From: VXRJ01 sp964636705
GTDB lineage: Bacteria > Acidobacteriota > Vicinamibacteria > Vicinamibacterales > UBA8438
Length of the DNA stretch: 64,000 nt
Assembly (NCBI GenBank): GCA_964636705.1
Contig: CAZWUJ010000015.1
Span: 1 to 64,000 of the forward strand
Direction of reading: 5' to 3'
Shown: positions 42,851 to 52,610 of the stretch, in pieces
Layout: each line of letters begins with the position of its first letter
Numbering within the stretch: position 1 is the stretch's first letter
Notes under the pieces: generated by a model
What the model saw: only the letters and a program-made list of their open reading frames with translations
Database searches by the model: none
Told to the model about the DNA's origin: nothing
Made by a program: the position numbers and the translations under genes

Positions 42851-43359
42851 TACTTGAACAGGTCGTCGAACGCCTGCCGTGCGCTCGCCGCGTCGGGCGA
42901 CGGCTCAGAGGACGACGGGGACTGCGCGGCGCTCTCCTCGGACGCGGCGGCGGCGGGAGCCACCCGGGAATGGGTTTCTCTTTCTACCGTGACTCGCGCT
43001 TCAAAGAACGTGCAGTCGTTGCGTGCATCCTTGGGGGATACGCGTTTCGTAATGGGCTGGGCGCACTCCAGCGTCCGGCTCGTGTCGAACCATGTGCATT
43101 GGGCGCAACTATGCAAGTCGGCCCCGCACTTCTCGCACCGGGTATCGAACCGGATGAAGGCGGAGTCTATCGCGTGTCCGCAGCGGTCGCACTTCATCAC
43201 TTCCCGGAACGCGGGCATGTTCATCGTGCGCGGCTCGCGCGATCCATATCCGCGCCTCGGGCGGCCATCGCCCTTCGGACGACGATCACTATCGAACACG
43301 CGCTCCGGCCGTTCGCGTTCGTCGTCCTGATATCCGCGCTGGTGGTATTTCCTCGACAT
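42850..43359 (-). CDS. Zinc-ribbon protein with multiple Cys pairs
   Basis: A 169-residue protein. A basic N-terminus (residues 1-50, Arg/Tyr/Gly-rich) precedes CDRCGHAI (57-64), RCEKCGADLHSCAQCTWFDT (74-93), Cys99 and Cys116 (NDCTFFEAR), giving eight Cys able to bind two zinc ions. The C-terminal 45 residues are Ala/Ser/Pro-rich and probably disordered, ending in a short helix. The stop overlaps the start of the candidate selenoprotein. Its function is unknown; a nucleic-acid- or metal-binding role is plausible. Confidence 0.8.
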   Translation of the reverse strand: MSRKYHQRGYQDDERERPERVFDSDRRPKGDGRPRRGYGSREPRTMNMPAFREVMKCDRCGHAIDSAFIRFDTRCEKCGADLHSCAQCTWFDTSRTLECAQPITKRVSPKDARNDCTFFEARVTVERETHSRVAPAAAASEESAAQSPSSSEPSPDAASARQAFDDLFK

Positions 43360-43523
43360 GGAGTCGGGCGGAAAGCACTCTTGTCTACTTCAATTCACCG
43401 TCATTTGTCCAGACTGGCCGGCCTGCTGCCATTCTTCCTTGCCCGTGTCGAGGCCCGCCTGGCGAGCCGCCGACACCAGAAAACCGCGCCGGAACGGTTT
43501 GATACGATGCGACGAGGAACGCC

Positions 43524-44753
43524 ATGGCTTCGCTGGATGAACTGAAGATCGACAGAACTCACCGCCGGTACGCCTGGGTCGCACCCCTGATGGGCGCCGT
43601 CGGCGTACTCGCCATCACCGGCGCCGGCGGACTCGCTGCGTGGCGGTGGTGGGATGCGTCGCAGGTTCCGGCGGTGAGGACGGCCCCGGTGCGGCTGACC
43701 GTCCCCGGCGATCAGCAGCCTACCGTGCTGAACGCCTCGGGCTATGTGACAGCGCGGCTGCAATCAACCGTTTCCTCGAAGGTTACCGGACGGATCACCG
43801 AAGTCATGGTGGAAGAAGGGATGGAGGTGCGTGAAGGACAGGTGCTTGCGCGCCTGGACGATACGACGGAGCGAGCGCGCCTCGCGCTGAACGAAGCGCA
43901 ACTGCAGGCCCAGCGCGGCGCCCTCGCCGAACTGGAAGTCCGGTACGCCGAGGCGGTCCTGGACCTCGAACGACGGGAACGGTTGCTCGAGGAAGGGATT
44001 GTCGGGCGGGCCGAATTCGACACGGCCAAGGCGGAAGCGGATTCGCTACGGGCGCGAATCGACAATCAGCGTGAACAGATCATTGTGGCGGAACGTCAGA
44101 TCCATCTGCAACGAACCGCGATCGACGACATGGTGATCCGTGCTCCATTCAGCGGCGTGGCAATCTCGAAGGATGCGCAGCCCGGAGAAATGATCTCCCC
44201 CGTGAGCGCCGGTGGCGGCTTCACGCGGACCGGTATCTGCACGCTGGTCGACATGTCGTCCCTCGAGATCGAGGTAGACGTTAACGAGAGCTACATCGGC
44301 CGTGTCGAGCCGGGGCAAAGGGTCGTCGCAAACCTCGACGCCTACCCGGAGTGGGATATACCGGCGTCCGTCATCACGACGATTCCGGCGGCTGACCGGC
44401 AGCGGGCGACGGTGCTGGTCCGGATTGCCTTCGATGAACTGGGCGACCCGCGCATCCTGCCCGACATGGGAGTGAACGTTGCGTTCCTCGAGGCGGGAGC
44501 GCCAGCCGCCGTGGAGGGCCAGGAAGGGGAACCACGGCTCTGGATACCGTCGGATGCGGTGCGGGACGAGGGCGGGGCCACCGCGATCTTCCTGCTCCGG
44601 GGCGATACGGTGGAGAGACGGGCGGTTGCGCTCGGACTTGAGGATGGGGACGATCTCGAAGTCCTGTCAGGGGTGACGCCAGGGGACCGGGTGGTAGTCG
44701 AGCCGCCGCCCGAACTGGCCGACGGCGATCGGGTGGCGGCGGACCAGGAATGA
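43524..44753 (+). CDS. Periplasmic adaptor subunit (HlyD/MacA-like)
   Basis: A 409-residue protein with an N-terminal membrane anchor (APLMGAVGVLAITGAGGLAA), then a lipoyl half (GYVTARLQSTVSSKVTGRIT), a long helical hairpin (about 110-195), the second lipoyl half (MVIRAPFSGVAISKDAQPGE) and a beta-barrel (VDVNESYIGRVEPGQRVVAN). It joins an inner-membrane transporter to an outer-membrane channel or delivers substrate. The next genes encode an ABC transporter, so the set is MacA-MacB-like. Confidence 0.92.
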   Translation: MASLDELKIDRTHRRYAWVAPLMGAVGVLAITGAGGLAAWRWWDASQVPAVRTAPVRLTVPGDQQPTVLNASGYVTARLQSTVSSKVTGRITEVMVEEGMEVREGQVLARLDDTTERARLALNEAQLQAQRGALAELEVRYAEAVLDLERRERLLEEGIVGRAEFDTAKAEADSLRARIDNQREQIIVAERQIHLQRTAIDDMVIRAPFSGVAISKDAQPGEMISPVSAGGGFTRTGICTLVDMSSLEIEVDVNESYIGRVEPGQRVVANLDAYPEWDIPASVITTIPAADRQRATVLVRIAFDELGDPRILPDMGVNVAFLEAGAPAAVEGQEGEPRLWIPSDAVRDEGGATAIFLLRGDTVERRAVALGLEDGDDLEVLSGVTPGDRVVVEPPPELADGDRVAADQE

Positions 44754-44819
44754 ACCGAGAGGCGCCGCCGGGAGGGCAAACGCCCACACCGGCGCCGCGC
44801 CGCCCCAGGGGAGCGGGGA

Positions 44820-45515
44820 ATGAACGATAACGGGGCGCTGGTGGAGGTGCGGAACCTGCACAAGGAGTTCCGGCGCGGATCGGAGCGCATCGACGTGTTG
44901 CAGGGCGTCACTCTGGACATGCCGACGGGGGACTACCTGGCCCTGATGGGACCCTCCGGGTCGGGCAAGACGACGCTGCTGAACCTGCTGGGCGGCCTCG
45001 ACAGACCGACCGACGGCTCGGTCACCGTCGGCGGCGACCGGATCGACAGCATGTCGGGCGGCAAGCTGGCCCATTGGCGCGCCCGGCATATCGGCTTTGT
45101 CTTCCAGCTCTACAACCTGCTGCCGGTGCTGACGGCGGAACGGAACGTCGAGTTGCCGCTGTTGCTCACCCCGCTGTCGCGCTCCGAACGGAGGAAGCAC
45201 GTGGCGACCGCGCTCGAAGTGGTCGGCCTTTCGAACCGGGCCAGGCACTATCCCCGGCAGCTCTCGGGCGGGCAGGAACAGCGGGTCGGCATCGCGCGCG
45301 CCATCGTGACCGACCCGACGCTGCTGCTCTGCGACGAGCCCACCGGCGATCTCGACCGGAAGGCGGGCGACGAGATTCTCGACCTGCTCGGCGCCCTGAA
45401 TCGCGACCATGGCAAGACAATCGTCATGGTCACCCACGACGCGCACGCCGCCGCCCGAGCGCGGCGGACGCTCTACCTGAACAAGGGAACACTCTCGACG
45501 GAGCCAGTCACGTGA
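44820..45515 (+). CDS. ABC transporter ATP-binding protein (MacB/LolD type)
   Basis: A 231-residue ATPase with Walker A GPSGSGKTT (44-52), signature LSGGQ (148-152), Walker B with catalytic Glu LLLCDEPTGDLD (168-179) and switch His in MVTHDAHAA. It powers the permeases encoded next. It ends in a GTGA overlap with the first permease gene. Confidence 0.95.
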   Translation: MNDNGALVEVRNLHKEFRRGSERIDVLQGVTLDMPTGDYLALMGPSGSGKTTLLNLLGGLDRPTDGSVTVGGDRIDSMSGGKLAHWRARHIGFVFQLYNLLPVLTAERNVELPLLLTPLSRSERRKHVATALEVVGLSNRARHYPRQLSGGQEQRVGIARAIVTDPTLLLCDEPTGDLDRKAGDEILDLLGALNRDHGKTIVMVTHDAHAAARARRTLYLNKGTLSTEPVT

Positions 45516-46663
45516 AGTACCTGCCGCTCATCTGGAAGAACCTCTTCCGTCGAAAGACGCGCACCTTCTTCACGGTCGGGTCCATCGCCGTCGCCTTCAT
45601 CCTCTTCGCCTACCTGATGGCGGTGCGGCAGTCGTTCAGCATGGGCATCGACATCGCGGGTGTCGACCGCCTGCTGGTGAGCCACAAGGTGTCGATTATT
45701 CAGCCGCTCCCCGAGAGCTATCTGGGGCGGATCGCCGCCGTCGAAGGCATCGCGGACATCAGCTACTCGCAGTGGTTCGGCGGCATCTACCAGGATCCGC
45801 GCAACTTCTTCCCCCAGTTCGCTGTCGACCCCGAGAGCTACCTCCGCCTTTACCCCGAGCTGGTCCTGACCGAAGAAGAACGGAACGCCTGGATCCGCAA
45901 CCGCACCGGCGCCATCGTCGGCCGCGCTCTCGCCGACCGGTTCGGCTGGGCGGTGGGCGACCGGATCCCGTTGCAGGGAACGATCTTCCGGACCGCCGAT
46001 GACGCGCCTTGGGAGTTCACGATCGACGGCGTCTACGAGGCGGGCGAGGAAGGCTACGACACGTCGGTGATGTACTTCCACTACGAGTACCTCGCGGAGG
46101 CGAACTCGCAGGGGCAGCGCCTGATCGGACAGTACGTCATCCGGGTGGAGGATCCGGCCGAGGCGGACGCAATCGCGGCTGCCGTGGACGCCCGTTTCGC
46201 CAACTCGCCGGCGGAGACGAAGACCTCTACCGAGTCTGCGTTCATGCAGGCATTCGCCAACCAGGCGGGCAACATCGGCGCCATCATTACGGCTGTCCTG
46301 GCCGCTGTCTTCTTCACGATCCTGGTCATTGCCGGCAACACGATGGCGCAGGCGATCCGCGAAAGGACGAGCGAGCTGGCGGTGCTGAAGACGTTGGGCT
46401 TCACCGACCGCAAGGTGTTGGCGCTCGTGCTGCTGGAATCGTTCGCGCTCGTCGCGGCGGGCGGCGGACTGGGGCTCGGTCTCGGCTATCTGTTCATCCG
46501 AGCCGGCGATCCGACCGGCGGGTTCCTGCAGGGCTTCAACGTCCCGCCGGACGGCTGGTTGCTTGGTGTCGCGCTGGCGGCCGGACTGGGGCTGCTCACC
46601 GGCATCCTGCCCGGCGTGCAGGCGACGCGCCTCCGGATCGTCAACGCTCTCCGAAAGGTATGA
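45512..46663 (+). CDS. ABC transporter permease, first of pair
   Basis: A 383-residue MacB/FtsX-type permease: one N-terminal helix (FFTVGSIAVAFILFAYLMAV), a large periplasmic domain (about 60-255), then three helices (IGAIITAVLAAVFFTILVIA and two more). GNTMAQAIRERTSELAVLKTL is the family's cytoplasmic coupling motif. The start is a GTG overlapping the ATPase gene stop by four bases. Confidence 0.92.
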   Translation: MKYLPLIWKNLFRRKTRTFFTVGSIAVAFILFAYLMAVRQSFSMGIDIAGVDRLLVSHKVSIIQPLPESYLGRIAAVEGIADISYSQWFGGIYQDPRNFFPQFAVDPESYLRLYPELVLTEEERNAWIRNRTGAIVGRALADRFGWAVGDRIPLQGTIFRTADDAPWEFTIDGVYEAGEEGYDTSVMYFHYEYLAEANSQGQRLIGQYVIRVEDPAEADAIAAAVDARFANSPAETKTSTESAFMQAFANQAGNIGAIITAVLAAVFFTILVIAGNTMAQAIRERTSELAVLKTLGFTDRKVLALVLLESFALVAAGGGLGLGLGYLFIRAGDPTGGFLQGFNVPPDGWLLGVALAAGLGLLTGILPGVQATRLRIVNALRKV

Positions 46664-46688
46664 AACACAGGATGCGGACGCGGGCACG

Positions 46689-47876
46689 ATGCGCTTTCTG
46701 ACCCAGATTCTCGCCGTCACCAGCCTGACCCTGCGCACGCTTCCGGAGCGGGCGGGGTCTTCCGCCGTCGCAGTCGTGGGCGTAACCGGCGTCGTGATTG
46801 TCTTCGTCGCCGTGCTGTCGATCGCGGAGGGATTCCGCGCCGCCATGGTGGGCGCGGGATCGCCGGATACGGCAATCGTGATGCGGGGCGGCAGCGACAC
46901 CGAATTGAGCAGTGTCCTCGATCTGGCCAGCGCCCGGATCGTCAAGGACGCGACCGGCGTGCAGCGGAGCGACGGCGGCCCGGTGGCGTCTGCCGAGCTG
47001 TTCGTAGTTGTCGATGTCCCGAAACGGACCACCGGCACTGCAGCGAACGTGCCGTTGCGCGGCGTCGAGCCAGCCGCCTTCGACATCCGGGACGAGTTGC
47101 GCATCGTCGAGGGACGCGCGTTCCGTCCCGGCACGAACGAGATCATCGTCGGGCGGAGCGCCATGCAGCAGTTCGCTGGCCTGGAACTGGGCTCGACCCA
47201 GCGATGGGGCGAGAGCACGTGGGAGGTCGTCGGGATATTCGAGGCGGACGGCACGATTGCCGAATCGGAGATCTGGTGCGATGCGCGCGTCCTGGGCCCG
47301 GCGTACCGGCGCGGCGACGCGATCCAGTCGGTCTTTGCGAAGCTCGAGTCGGCCGGCACGTTCGACACGTTTCGCGACGCGTTGACGACCGATCCGCGCC
47401 TCGATGTCATGGTGGAGCGCGAGACCGACTACTTCGCCGGGCAGTCCGAACTGATGACCGGGGTCATCCGGGGCGTCGGGACGGTCATCGCCGTCCTCAT
47501 GGGCATCGGCGCCGTGTTCGGGGCGATCAACACCATGTACAACGCGGTCGCCACCCGGACCCGGGAGATCGCCACGCTGCGCGCGCTCGGTTTTTCAGGC
47601 CTGCCCGTCGTCATCTCGGTGATGCTGGAATCGATCTTCCTGAGCGTCACGGGGGGCGTGATCGGCGGCTCGCTCGCCTACCTGGCATTCAACGGCTACC
47701 AGGCCGCGACGCTCAACTTCCAGACGTTCAGTCAGGTGGCGTTCGCCTTCCTGGTAACGCCCGCCCTGGCGATTCAGGGGATCGTCATCGCCGTTGTCAT
47801 GGGTTTCTTCGGCGGGCTGTTCCCTGCCATACGGGCCGCCCGCCTGCCGGTGGCGACCGCGTTGCGTGAACTCTGA
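46689..47876 (+). CDS. ABC transporter permease, second of pair
   Basis: A 395-residue protein with the same layout as the preceding permease: an N-terminal helix (SSAVAVVGVTGVVIVFVAVL), a periplasmic domain with MacB-like strands, then the coupling segment MYNAVATRTREIATLRALGF and three C-terminal helices. Two different permeases with one ATPase suggest a heterodimeric exporter. Confidence 0.92.
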   Translation: MRFLTQILAVTSLTLRTLPERAGSSAVAVVGVTGVVIVFVAVLSIAEGFRAAMVGAGSPDTAIVMRGGSDTELSSVLDLASARIVKDATGVQRSDGGPVASAELFVVVDVPKRTTGTAANVPLRGVEPAAFDIRDELRIVEGRAFRPGTNEIIVGRSAMQQFAGLELGSTQRWGESTWEVVGIFEADGTIAESEIWCDARVLGPAYRRGDAIQSVFAKLESAGTFDTFRDALTTDPRLDVMVERETDYFAGQSELMTGVIRGVGTVIAVLMGIGAVFGAINTMYNAVATRTREIATLRALGFSGLPVVISVMLESIFLSVTGGVIGGSLAYLAFNGYQAATLNFQTFSQVAFAFLVTPALAIQGIVIAVVMGFFGGLFPAIRAARLPVATALREL

Positions 47877-47942
47877 GGCTGTCGGGCGCGGCCGCGCCGA
47901 ATCTCGCCTTGCACACCGCCACCGGGTCAACTAACCTTCGGA

Positions 47943-50693
47943 GTGGTGCGCCTCAAACTATCGCTCGCGCTCGTCGTGCTCGCGCTCTTCGTGATGCTGC
48001 CGTCCATGGCCGACCTGTACACGGAGTGGCTCTGGTTCGGCGAGGTCGGCTATCAGGGCGTGTTCCTGAAGAGCCTGACCGCGCGAGGGCTGGTTGGAAT
48101 CGCAGCTTTCCTGGTCGCCTTCGCGTTCCTCTTCGGCAATCTGCGCCTGGCGGTACGACGCGCGCGGCGGCCGTTCGTCGTCTTCACCGGCGGGGGCGAC
48201 CTCCAGCCCATCATCCTAGAGCGGCACCATCTGGGCTTCCTGGCGCTGGGGATCGCGGCTTTGGTCTCGCTCTTCGTCGCCGGGGTGGCGTCGAGCCAGT
48301 GGATCACGGTCCTGCAGTACCTGGAGGCGACACCATTCGGCGACGTTGACCCGCTCTTCGGACGTGATGCCGGGTTCTACATCTTTACGCTCCCGTTGCT
48401 CGACCTCTTCCGCGTCGGCATGCAGTCGGTCGTGATGCTGGCGCTCGCGGGAGCAGCCGGCGCGTACATCGTGGCGGGTGAGATTACGCTCGATCAGGCA
48501 GGACTGCGGGTCGCTTCCGCCGCGCGCCAGCATCTGCTGGTGCTGGCCGCCGCGGTATTCGTCCTCTTTGCCTGGGGCGCCTACCTCGACATGCCGCGCC
48601 TCCTGACGACTCCGGCCGGCATCGTGCACGGCGCGTCGTATGTCGACGTGACCGTCCGCTTGCCGGTCTTCCGGATCCTGATGGCGGTCTCGGCCCTCGC
48701 GGCGGGAGCCGCGCTGTACGCCGCGTTCGCCTCCACTACCTGGCCCGTCGCCGCCGCGGTGGGCCTCTACGTGGTCGTCTGGGTGGGTGGCGGGGCCGCC
48801 GCCGCGCTGACGCAGCAACTGGTCGTGACGCCCGACGAACAGCAGAAGGAGGCGCCCTATATCGCCCACAACATCGCCGCGACGCGAACCGCATTCGATC
48901 TGGACGCCGTAGAGGAGCGCAATGTCTCCGGCGACGCCCTGCTGACGCTGGACGACATCGCGAACAACGCCGAGACGATCAACAACGTACGGCTCTGGGA
49001 CCACCAACCGCTGCTCGACACGTTCGGGCAGATCCAGGAAATCCGTACTTACTACGAGTTCGCGTCGGTCGACAACGACCGCTACCTCATCGACGGCGAG
49101 TACCGGCAGACGATGCTCTCGGGGCGGGAGCTCAATTCGGACAGCCTGCCGAACCGGACCTGGGTAAACGAGCGGCTGCAGTACACGCACGGTTTCGGCG
49201 CCGCGCTCGGGCCGGTGAACCAGGTGACACCGGAGGGCCTGCCGGTGCTGTTCATTCAGGACCTGCCGCCGACAACGGAAACCGACCTCCACATCGAGGA
49301 GCCGAGCATCTACTTCGGCGAGTTGTCGAACGACTACGTAGTGGTCAACACGAACACCGACGAGTTTCATTACCCGGAGGGTGACGACAATGTCTCGACC
49401 CGCTACGACGGAACGGGCGGGATCGAGCTCGGGAACTTCTTCCAGCGGCTGCTCTTCAGCCTGCGCTTCCGGTCGTACGAGATCCTGGTAAGCGGACAAC
49501 TCAACGCCGACAGCCGCATCATTTACCACCGGAACATCTCGGACCGCGTGGTCACCATCGCCCCGTTCCTCCGGTACGACGCCGACCCGTACCTGGTAAT
49601 CGCCGACGGCCGCCTGTTCTGGATGCGCGACGCCTACACGGTGAGCGGCGGCTATCCGTACTCTTCGCCGACGGCGGCCGGCGTCAACTACATTCGCAAC
49701 TCCGTGAAGATCGTCATCGACGCCTACGACGGCGACACCACGTTCTACCTGGCGGAGCCGGACGATCCGATTGGCGTGACGCTCGGGAAGATCTTCCCCG
49801 GCTGGCTCCAGCCGCTCGACACGATGCCGCAGTCGCTACGCGACCACATCCGCTACCCGGAGGGTATTTTCTCGCTGCAGACCGCGATGTACTCCACCTT
49901 CCACATGACCAACCCGGCGGTCTTCTACAACCGCGAGGACCAGTGGGAAGTGCCGGTTATCGACAACGAGCAGATGGAGCCGTACTACACCATCATGCGG
50001 CTGCCGGGAGAGGAGCGGGCCGAGTTCATCCAGATGCTCCCCTTCACGCCGCGCGGCAGGAACAATCTGGCCGCCTGGATGGTCGCGCGCAGCGACGGGG
50101 AAAACTACGGCAGGATGCTGGTGTTCCAGTTCCCGAAGCAGAAGCTCATCTTCGGCCCGTCGCAGGTCGTCGCCCGCATCAATCAGGACCAGGTGATCTC
50201 GCCGCAGATCACGCTGTGGAACCAGCAGGGCTCCGAAGTGATACAGGGGACGCTGCTCGTCATCCCGATCGAGGAGGGGCTGCTCTACATCCGGCCGCTC
50301 TACCTGCGCGCCTCGGGCGGGCGGATCCCGGAGCTCACACGCGTGATCGTCGCCTACCAGAACCAGATCGTGATGGAGGAGACGCTCGACCAGGCGCTCG
50401 ATCGGCTGTTCAGCGACGGACTGCCGGGACTGGGACCGCCGACGTCGAACGTGCTGATGACCGACGCGGCGCCGATCCTTGATCCGGGTGCCATTGACGC
50501 CGTGGCAAGCGCCCCCACACCGGCTGTAGCAACCGGCAGCGCGGTAGCCGCCGGCGATACGCTGGCCACCCAGGCGCAGGATCACTACACACGCGCCTTG
50601 CAGGCGCAGCGGGACGGAAACTGGGCGCTGTACGGCGAAGAGATCGAGCGCCTCGGAGAGATTCTCGAGGAACTCCAGGCGAACGAGAACTGA
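47943..50693 (+). CDS. UPF0182 family membrane protein
   Basis: A 916-residue protein starting at a GTG at 47943. Seven N-terminal helices (residues about 5-300) are followed by a large extracytoplasmic domain with the UPF0182 core, including VTPDEQQKEAPYIAHNIAAT, WDHQPLLDTFGQIQEIRTYY and VDNDRYLIDGEYRQTMLSGR. EWLWFGEVGYQGVFLKSL near the start is diagnostic. The function is unknown. It ends in a low-complexity linker and a helix typical of the family. Confidence 0.94.
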   Translation: MVRLKLSLALVVLALFVMLPSMADLYTEWLWFGEVGYQGVFLKSLTARGLVGIAAFLVAFAFLFGNLRLAVRRARRPFVVFTGGGDLQPIILERHHLGFLALGIAALVSLFVAGVASSQWITVLQYLEATPFGDVDPLFGRDAGFYIFTLPLLDLFRVGMQSVVMLALAGAAGAYIVAGEITLDQAGLRVASAARQHLLVLAAAVFVLFAWGAYLDMPRLLTTPAGIVHGASYVDVTVRLPVFRILMAVSALAAGAALYAAFASTTWPVAAAVGLYVVVWVGGGAAAALTQQLVVTPDEQQKEAPYIAHNIAATRTAFDLDAVEERNVSGDALLTLDDIANNAETINNVRLWDHQPLLDTFGQIQEIRTYYEFASVDNDRYLIDGEYRQTMLSGRELNSDSLPNRTWVNERLQYTHGFGAALGPVNQVTPEGLPVLFIQDLPPTTETDLHIEEPSIYFGELSNDYVVVNTNTDEFHYPEGDDNVSTRYDGTGGIELGNFFQRLLFSLRFRSYEILVSGQLNADSRIIYHRNISDRVVTIAPFLRYDADPYLVIADGRLFWMRDAYTVSGGYPYSSPTAAGVNYIRNSVKIVIDAYDGDTTFYLAEPDDPIGVTLGKIFPGWLQPLDTMPQSLRDHIRYPEGIFSLQTAMYSTFHMTNPAVFYNREDQWEVPVIDNEQMEPYYTIMRLPGEERAEFIQMLPFTPRGRNNLAAWMVARSDGENYGRMLVFQFPKQKLIFGPSQVVARINQDQVISPQITLWNQQGSEVIQGTLLVIPIEEGLLYIRPLYLRASGGRIPELTRVIVAYQNQIVMEETLDQALDRLFSDGLPGLGPPTSNVLMTDAAPILDPGAIDAVASAPTPAVATGSAVAAGDTLATQAQDHYTRALQAQRDGNWALYGEEIERLGEILEELQANEN

Positions 50694-50707
50694 GGAGCAG
50701 GAACGAG

Positions 50708-52042
50708 ATGACGAGACGGCGCCGGAAGGGATCCCCTGGAGCGATCGCAGCGCTGATGCTCGCCGCTAGCGGGCTGATTGCCGCCGCGTGCGGACCGGGC
50801 GAGCCGGAAATGGTGGAGCCGACCCCCGGCCTGCTCGCGTTCACCGGCGCGAAACTGATCACTGGCGAGGGCGACGCCGTCGACAACGGAACGATGATCG
50901 TGCGCGACGGGATGATCGAGGCGGTCGGCGCCGCCGACGCGATCGAGATCCCGGCCGACGCCGCGACAATTGATCTCAGTGGCCGAACCGTGACGCCAGG
51001 TCTGGTCAACGCGCACGGCCACGTCAACAACGTGCGCGGCCTCGAAGCAGATCCGTCCTTCTACACCGAGGACCATGTCGAGCATCAGTTGGCCGTTTAC
51101 GCCCGCTATGGCGTCACCACCGTGGCAAGCCTGGGCGGCGGCGGCCCCGCGGGCGTTGCCGTGCGCGACCGCGAGGGTGCTGGCCTGACCCGCGCGCGGC
51201 TCCGCCTCTCCGGCCCGGTGATCGTCGGTGACGACCCGGAAGAGACGGTCGCCACGGTCAACGAAGTGGCCGACATGGGAGTCGACTTCATCAAGCTCCG
51301 AGTCGACGACAACCTGGGCAACTCGCAGAAGATGGCGCCCGAGGTCTACAAGGCGGTTGCAGACGCGGCGCACGCCCGCGGCCTGATGTTGACCACGCAC
51401 CTCTACTATCTCGAGGACGCGAAGGGCCTGCTCGAAGCGGGAAGCGACTTCCTTGCGCACAGCGTCCGCGACGTCGAGGTGGATGACGAACTGATTGCCA
51501 TGCTGCAGGAAACCGGCGTGTGCTACTGCCCGACGCTGATGCGCGAGGTGTCAACCTACGTCTACGAGGAACGGCCGGAGTGGTTCGACGATCCCTTCTT
51601 CCTGCGTGAGGCGGATCCCGCAGTGATGGCCGCGCTCCAGGAGCCGGAACGGATGGAGCGCGTGCGCAACAGCTCGAGCGCGCAGACCTACAAGGCGCAG
51701 CTCCCGGTAGCGATGCGGAACCTGAAGGCGCTCCACGACGCCGGCATCCCGATCGCGATGGGAACCGACACCGGCCCTGCCGGCCGCTTCCAGGGCTATT
51801 TCGAACACGGCGAGCTGGAGTTGATGGTGGAGGCGGGCATGACGCCGATGGACACGATCGTCGCATCGACGAGCGTCGCCGCTGATTGTCTGGGCATCGA
51901 AGGCGTCGGCCGGCTCGCCCCGGGCAACCATGCGGACTTCGTCGTCTATGCCGCGGACCCCTCGGCCGACATCACGAACAGCAAGACTCTCGAGTCGGTC
52001 TGGATCGCCGGCAACGAAGTGCCCGGTAGCTCCAGTAACTGA
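50708..52042 (+). CDS. Exported amidohydrolase
   Basis: A 444-residue protein with a signal/lipobox (ALMLAASGLIAAACG). The metal-dependent hydrolase domain has TVTPGLVNAHGHVNNVRG (first metal site), IKLRVDDNLG, MLTTHLYYLEDAKGLLEAG, SDFLAHSVRD, and GIPIAMGTDTGPAGRFQG (final Asp). LAPGNHADFVVYAADP closes the composite barrel. It hydrolyses an amide or ester in the periplasm, substrate unknown. It lies 14 bases after UPF0182. Confidence 0.9.
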   Translation: MTRRRRKGSPGAIAALMLAASGLIAAACGPGEPEMVEPTPGLLAFTGAKLITGEGDAVDNGTMIVRDGMIEAVGAADAIEIPADAATIDLSGRTVTPGLVNAHGHVNNVRGLEADPSFYTEDHVEHQLAVYARYGVTTVASLGGGGPAGVAVRDREGAGLTRARLRLSGPVIVGDDPEETVATVNEVADMGVDFIKLRVDDNLGNSQKMAPEVYKAVADAAHARGLMLTTHLYYLEDAKGLLEAGSDFLAHSVRDVEVDDELIAMLQETGVCYCPTLMREVSTYVYEERPEWFDDPFFLREADPAVMAALQEPERMERVRNSSSAQTYKAQLPVAMRNLKALHDAGIPIAMGTDTGPAGRFQGYFEHGELELMVEAGMTPMDTIVASTSVAADCLGIEGVGRLAPGNHADFVVYAADPSADITNSKTLESVWIAGNEVPGSSSN

Positions 52043-52117
52043 TACCGTCCCAACGCCACCCGCGCCCGGTCCGACAGGACGGGAACGATGTGCGGGACGG
52101 CGCAGGGAGTGCAGCGC

Positions 52118-52603
52118 GTGGCCAACCGCAAGACCCTGTACCTGGCAAACCCGTACGGCTTCTCGGAGCAAATGAAGGCCGGACCTCTCCGGGCCCTCGT
52201 GGCCGCCCTGGACGCGGTCGGCGCCGACGTTTGGGAGCCCTTCACTCGCAACAACCAGGTCGACAAGCAGGGCGAGGGTTGGGCCTACCGGATCGGTCAG
52301 GCGGACGTGCGTGACGTGCGCGATGCGGACGGAATCTTCGCAGTGGTCAACGGTTGTCCCCCCGACGAAGGCGTGATGGTGGAGCTCGGCCTCGCCATTG
52401 CCTGGGGTAAACCGACGTTCCTCTTTCGCGACGATTTTCGCCGGTGCACCGACAGCGAGGACTACCCGCTCAATCTGATGCTCTTCACCGGAATGCCCGA
52501 GGCCGCCTGGGAACGCTACTGGTACACGTCGCTCGAGGAGCTTGCCGATCCCGACAAGGCGCTTGTCCGGTGGCTCCGCGGGCAGTCGCTGCCCGGGGTC
52601 TGA
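52118..52603 (+). CDS. Nucleoside 2-deoxyribosyltransferase-like protein
   Basis: A 161-residue protein from a GTG at 52118 with GGGAG upstream; an ATG at 52088 is the alternative. It has YLANPYGFSEQMKAG at the substrate loop, ADGIFAVVNGCPPDEGVMVE with the catalytic Glu, and ELGLAIAWGKPTFLFRDD, as in the nucleoside deoxyribosyltransferase fold. It may act in purine salvage or on nucleotide-derived signals. Confidence 0.88.
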   Translation: MANRKTLYLANPYGFSEQMKAGPLRALVAALDAVGADVWEPFTRNNQVDKQGEGWAYRIGQADVRDVRDADGIFAVVNGCPPDEGVMVELGLAIAWGKPTFLFRDDFRRCTDSEDYPLNLMLFTGMPEAAWERYWYTSLEELADPDKALVRWLRGQSLPGV

Positions 52604-52610
52604 GCGGCCC

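Noticed and set aside
45473..47410. A 645-codon open frame on the minus strand opposite the ABC permease genes
   Set aside because: It lacks any motif and has the composition of a GC shadow, while the plus strand encodes conserved permeases with overlapping starts and stops.
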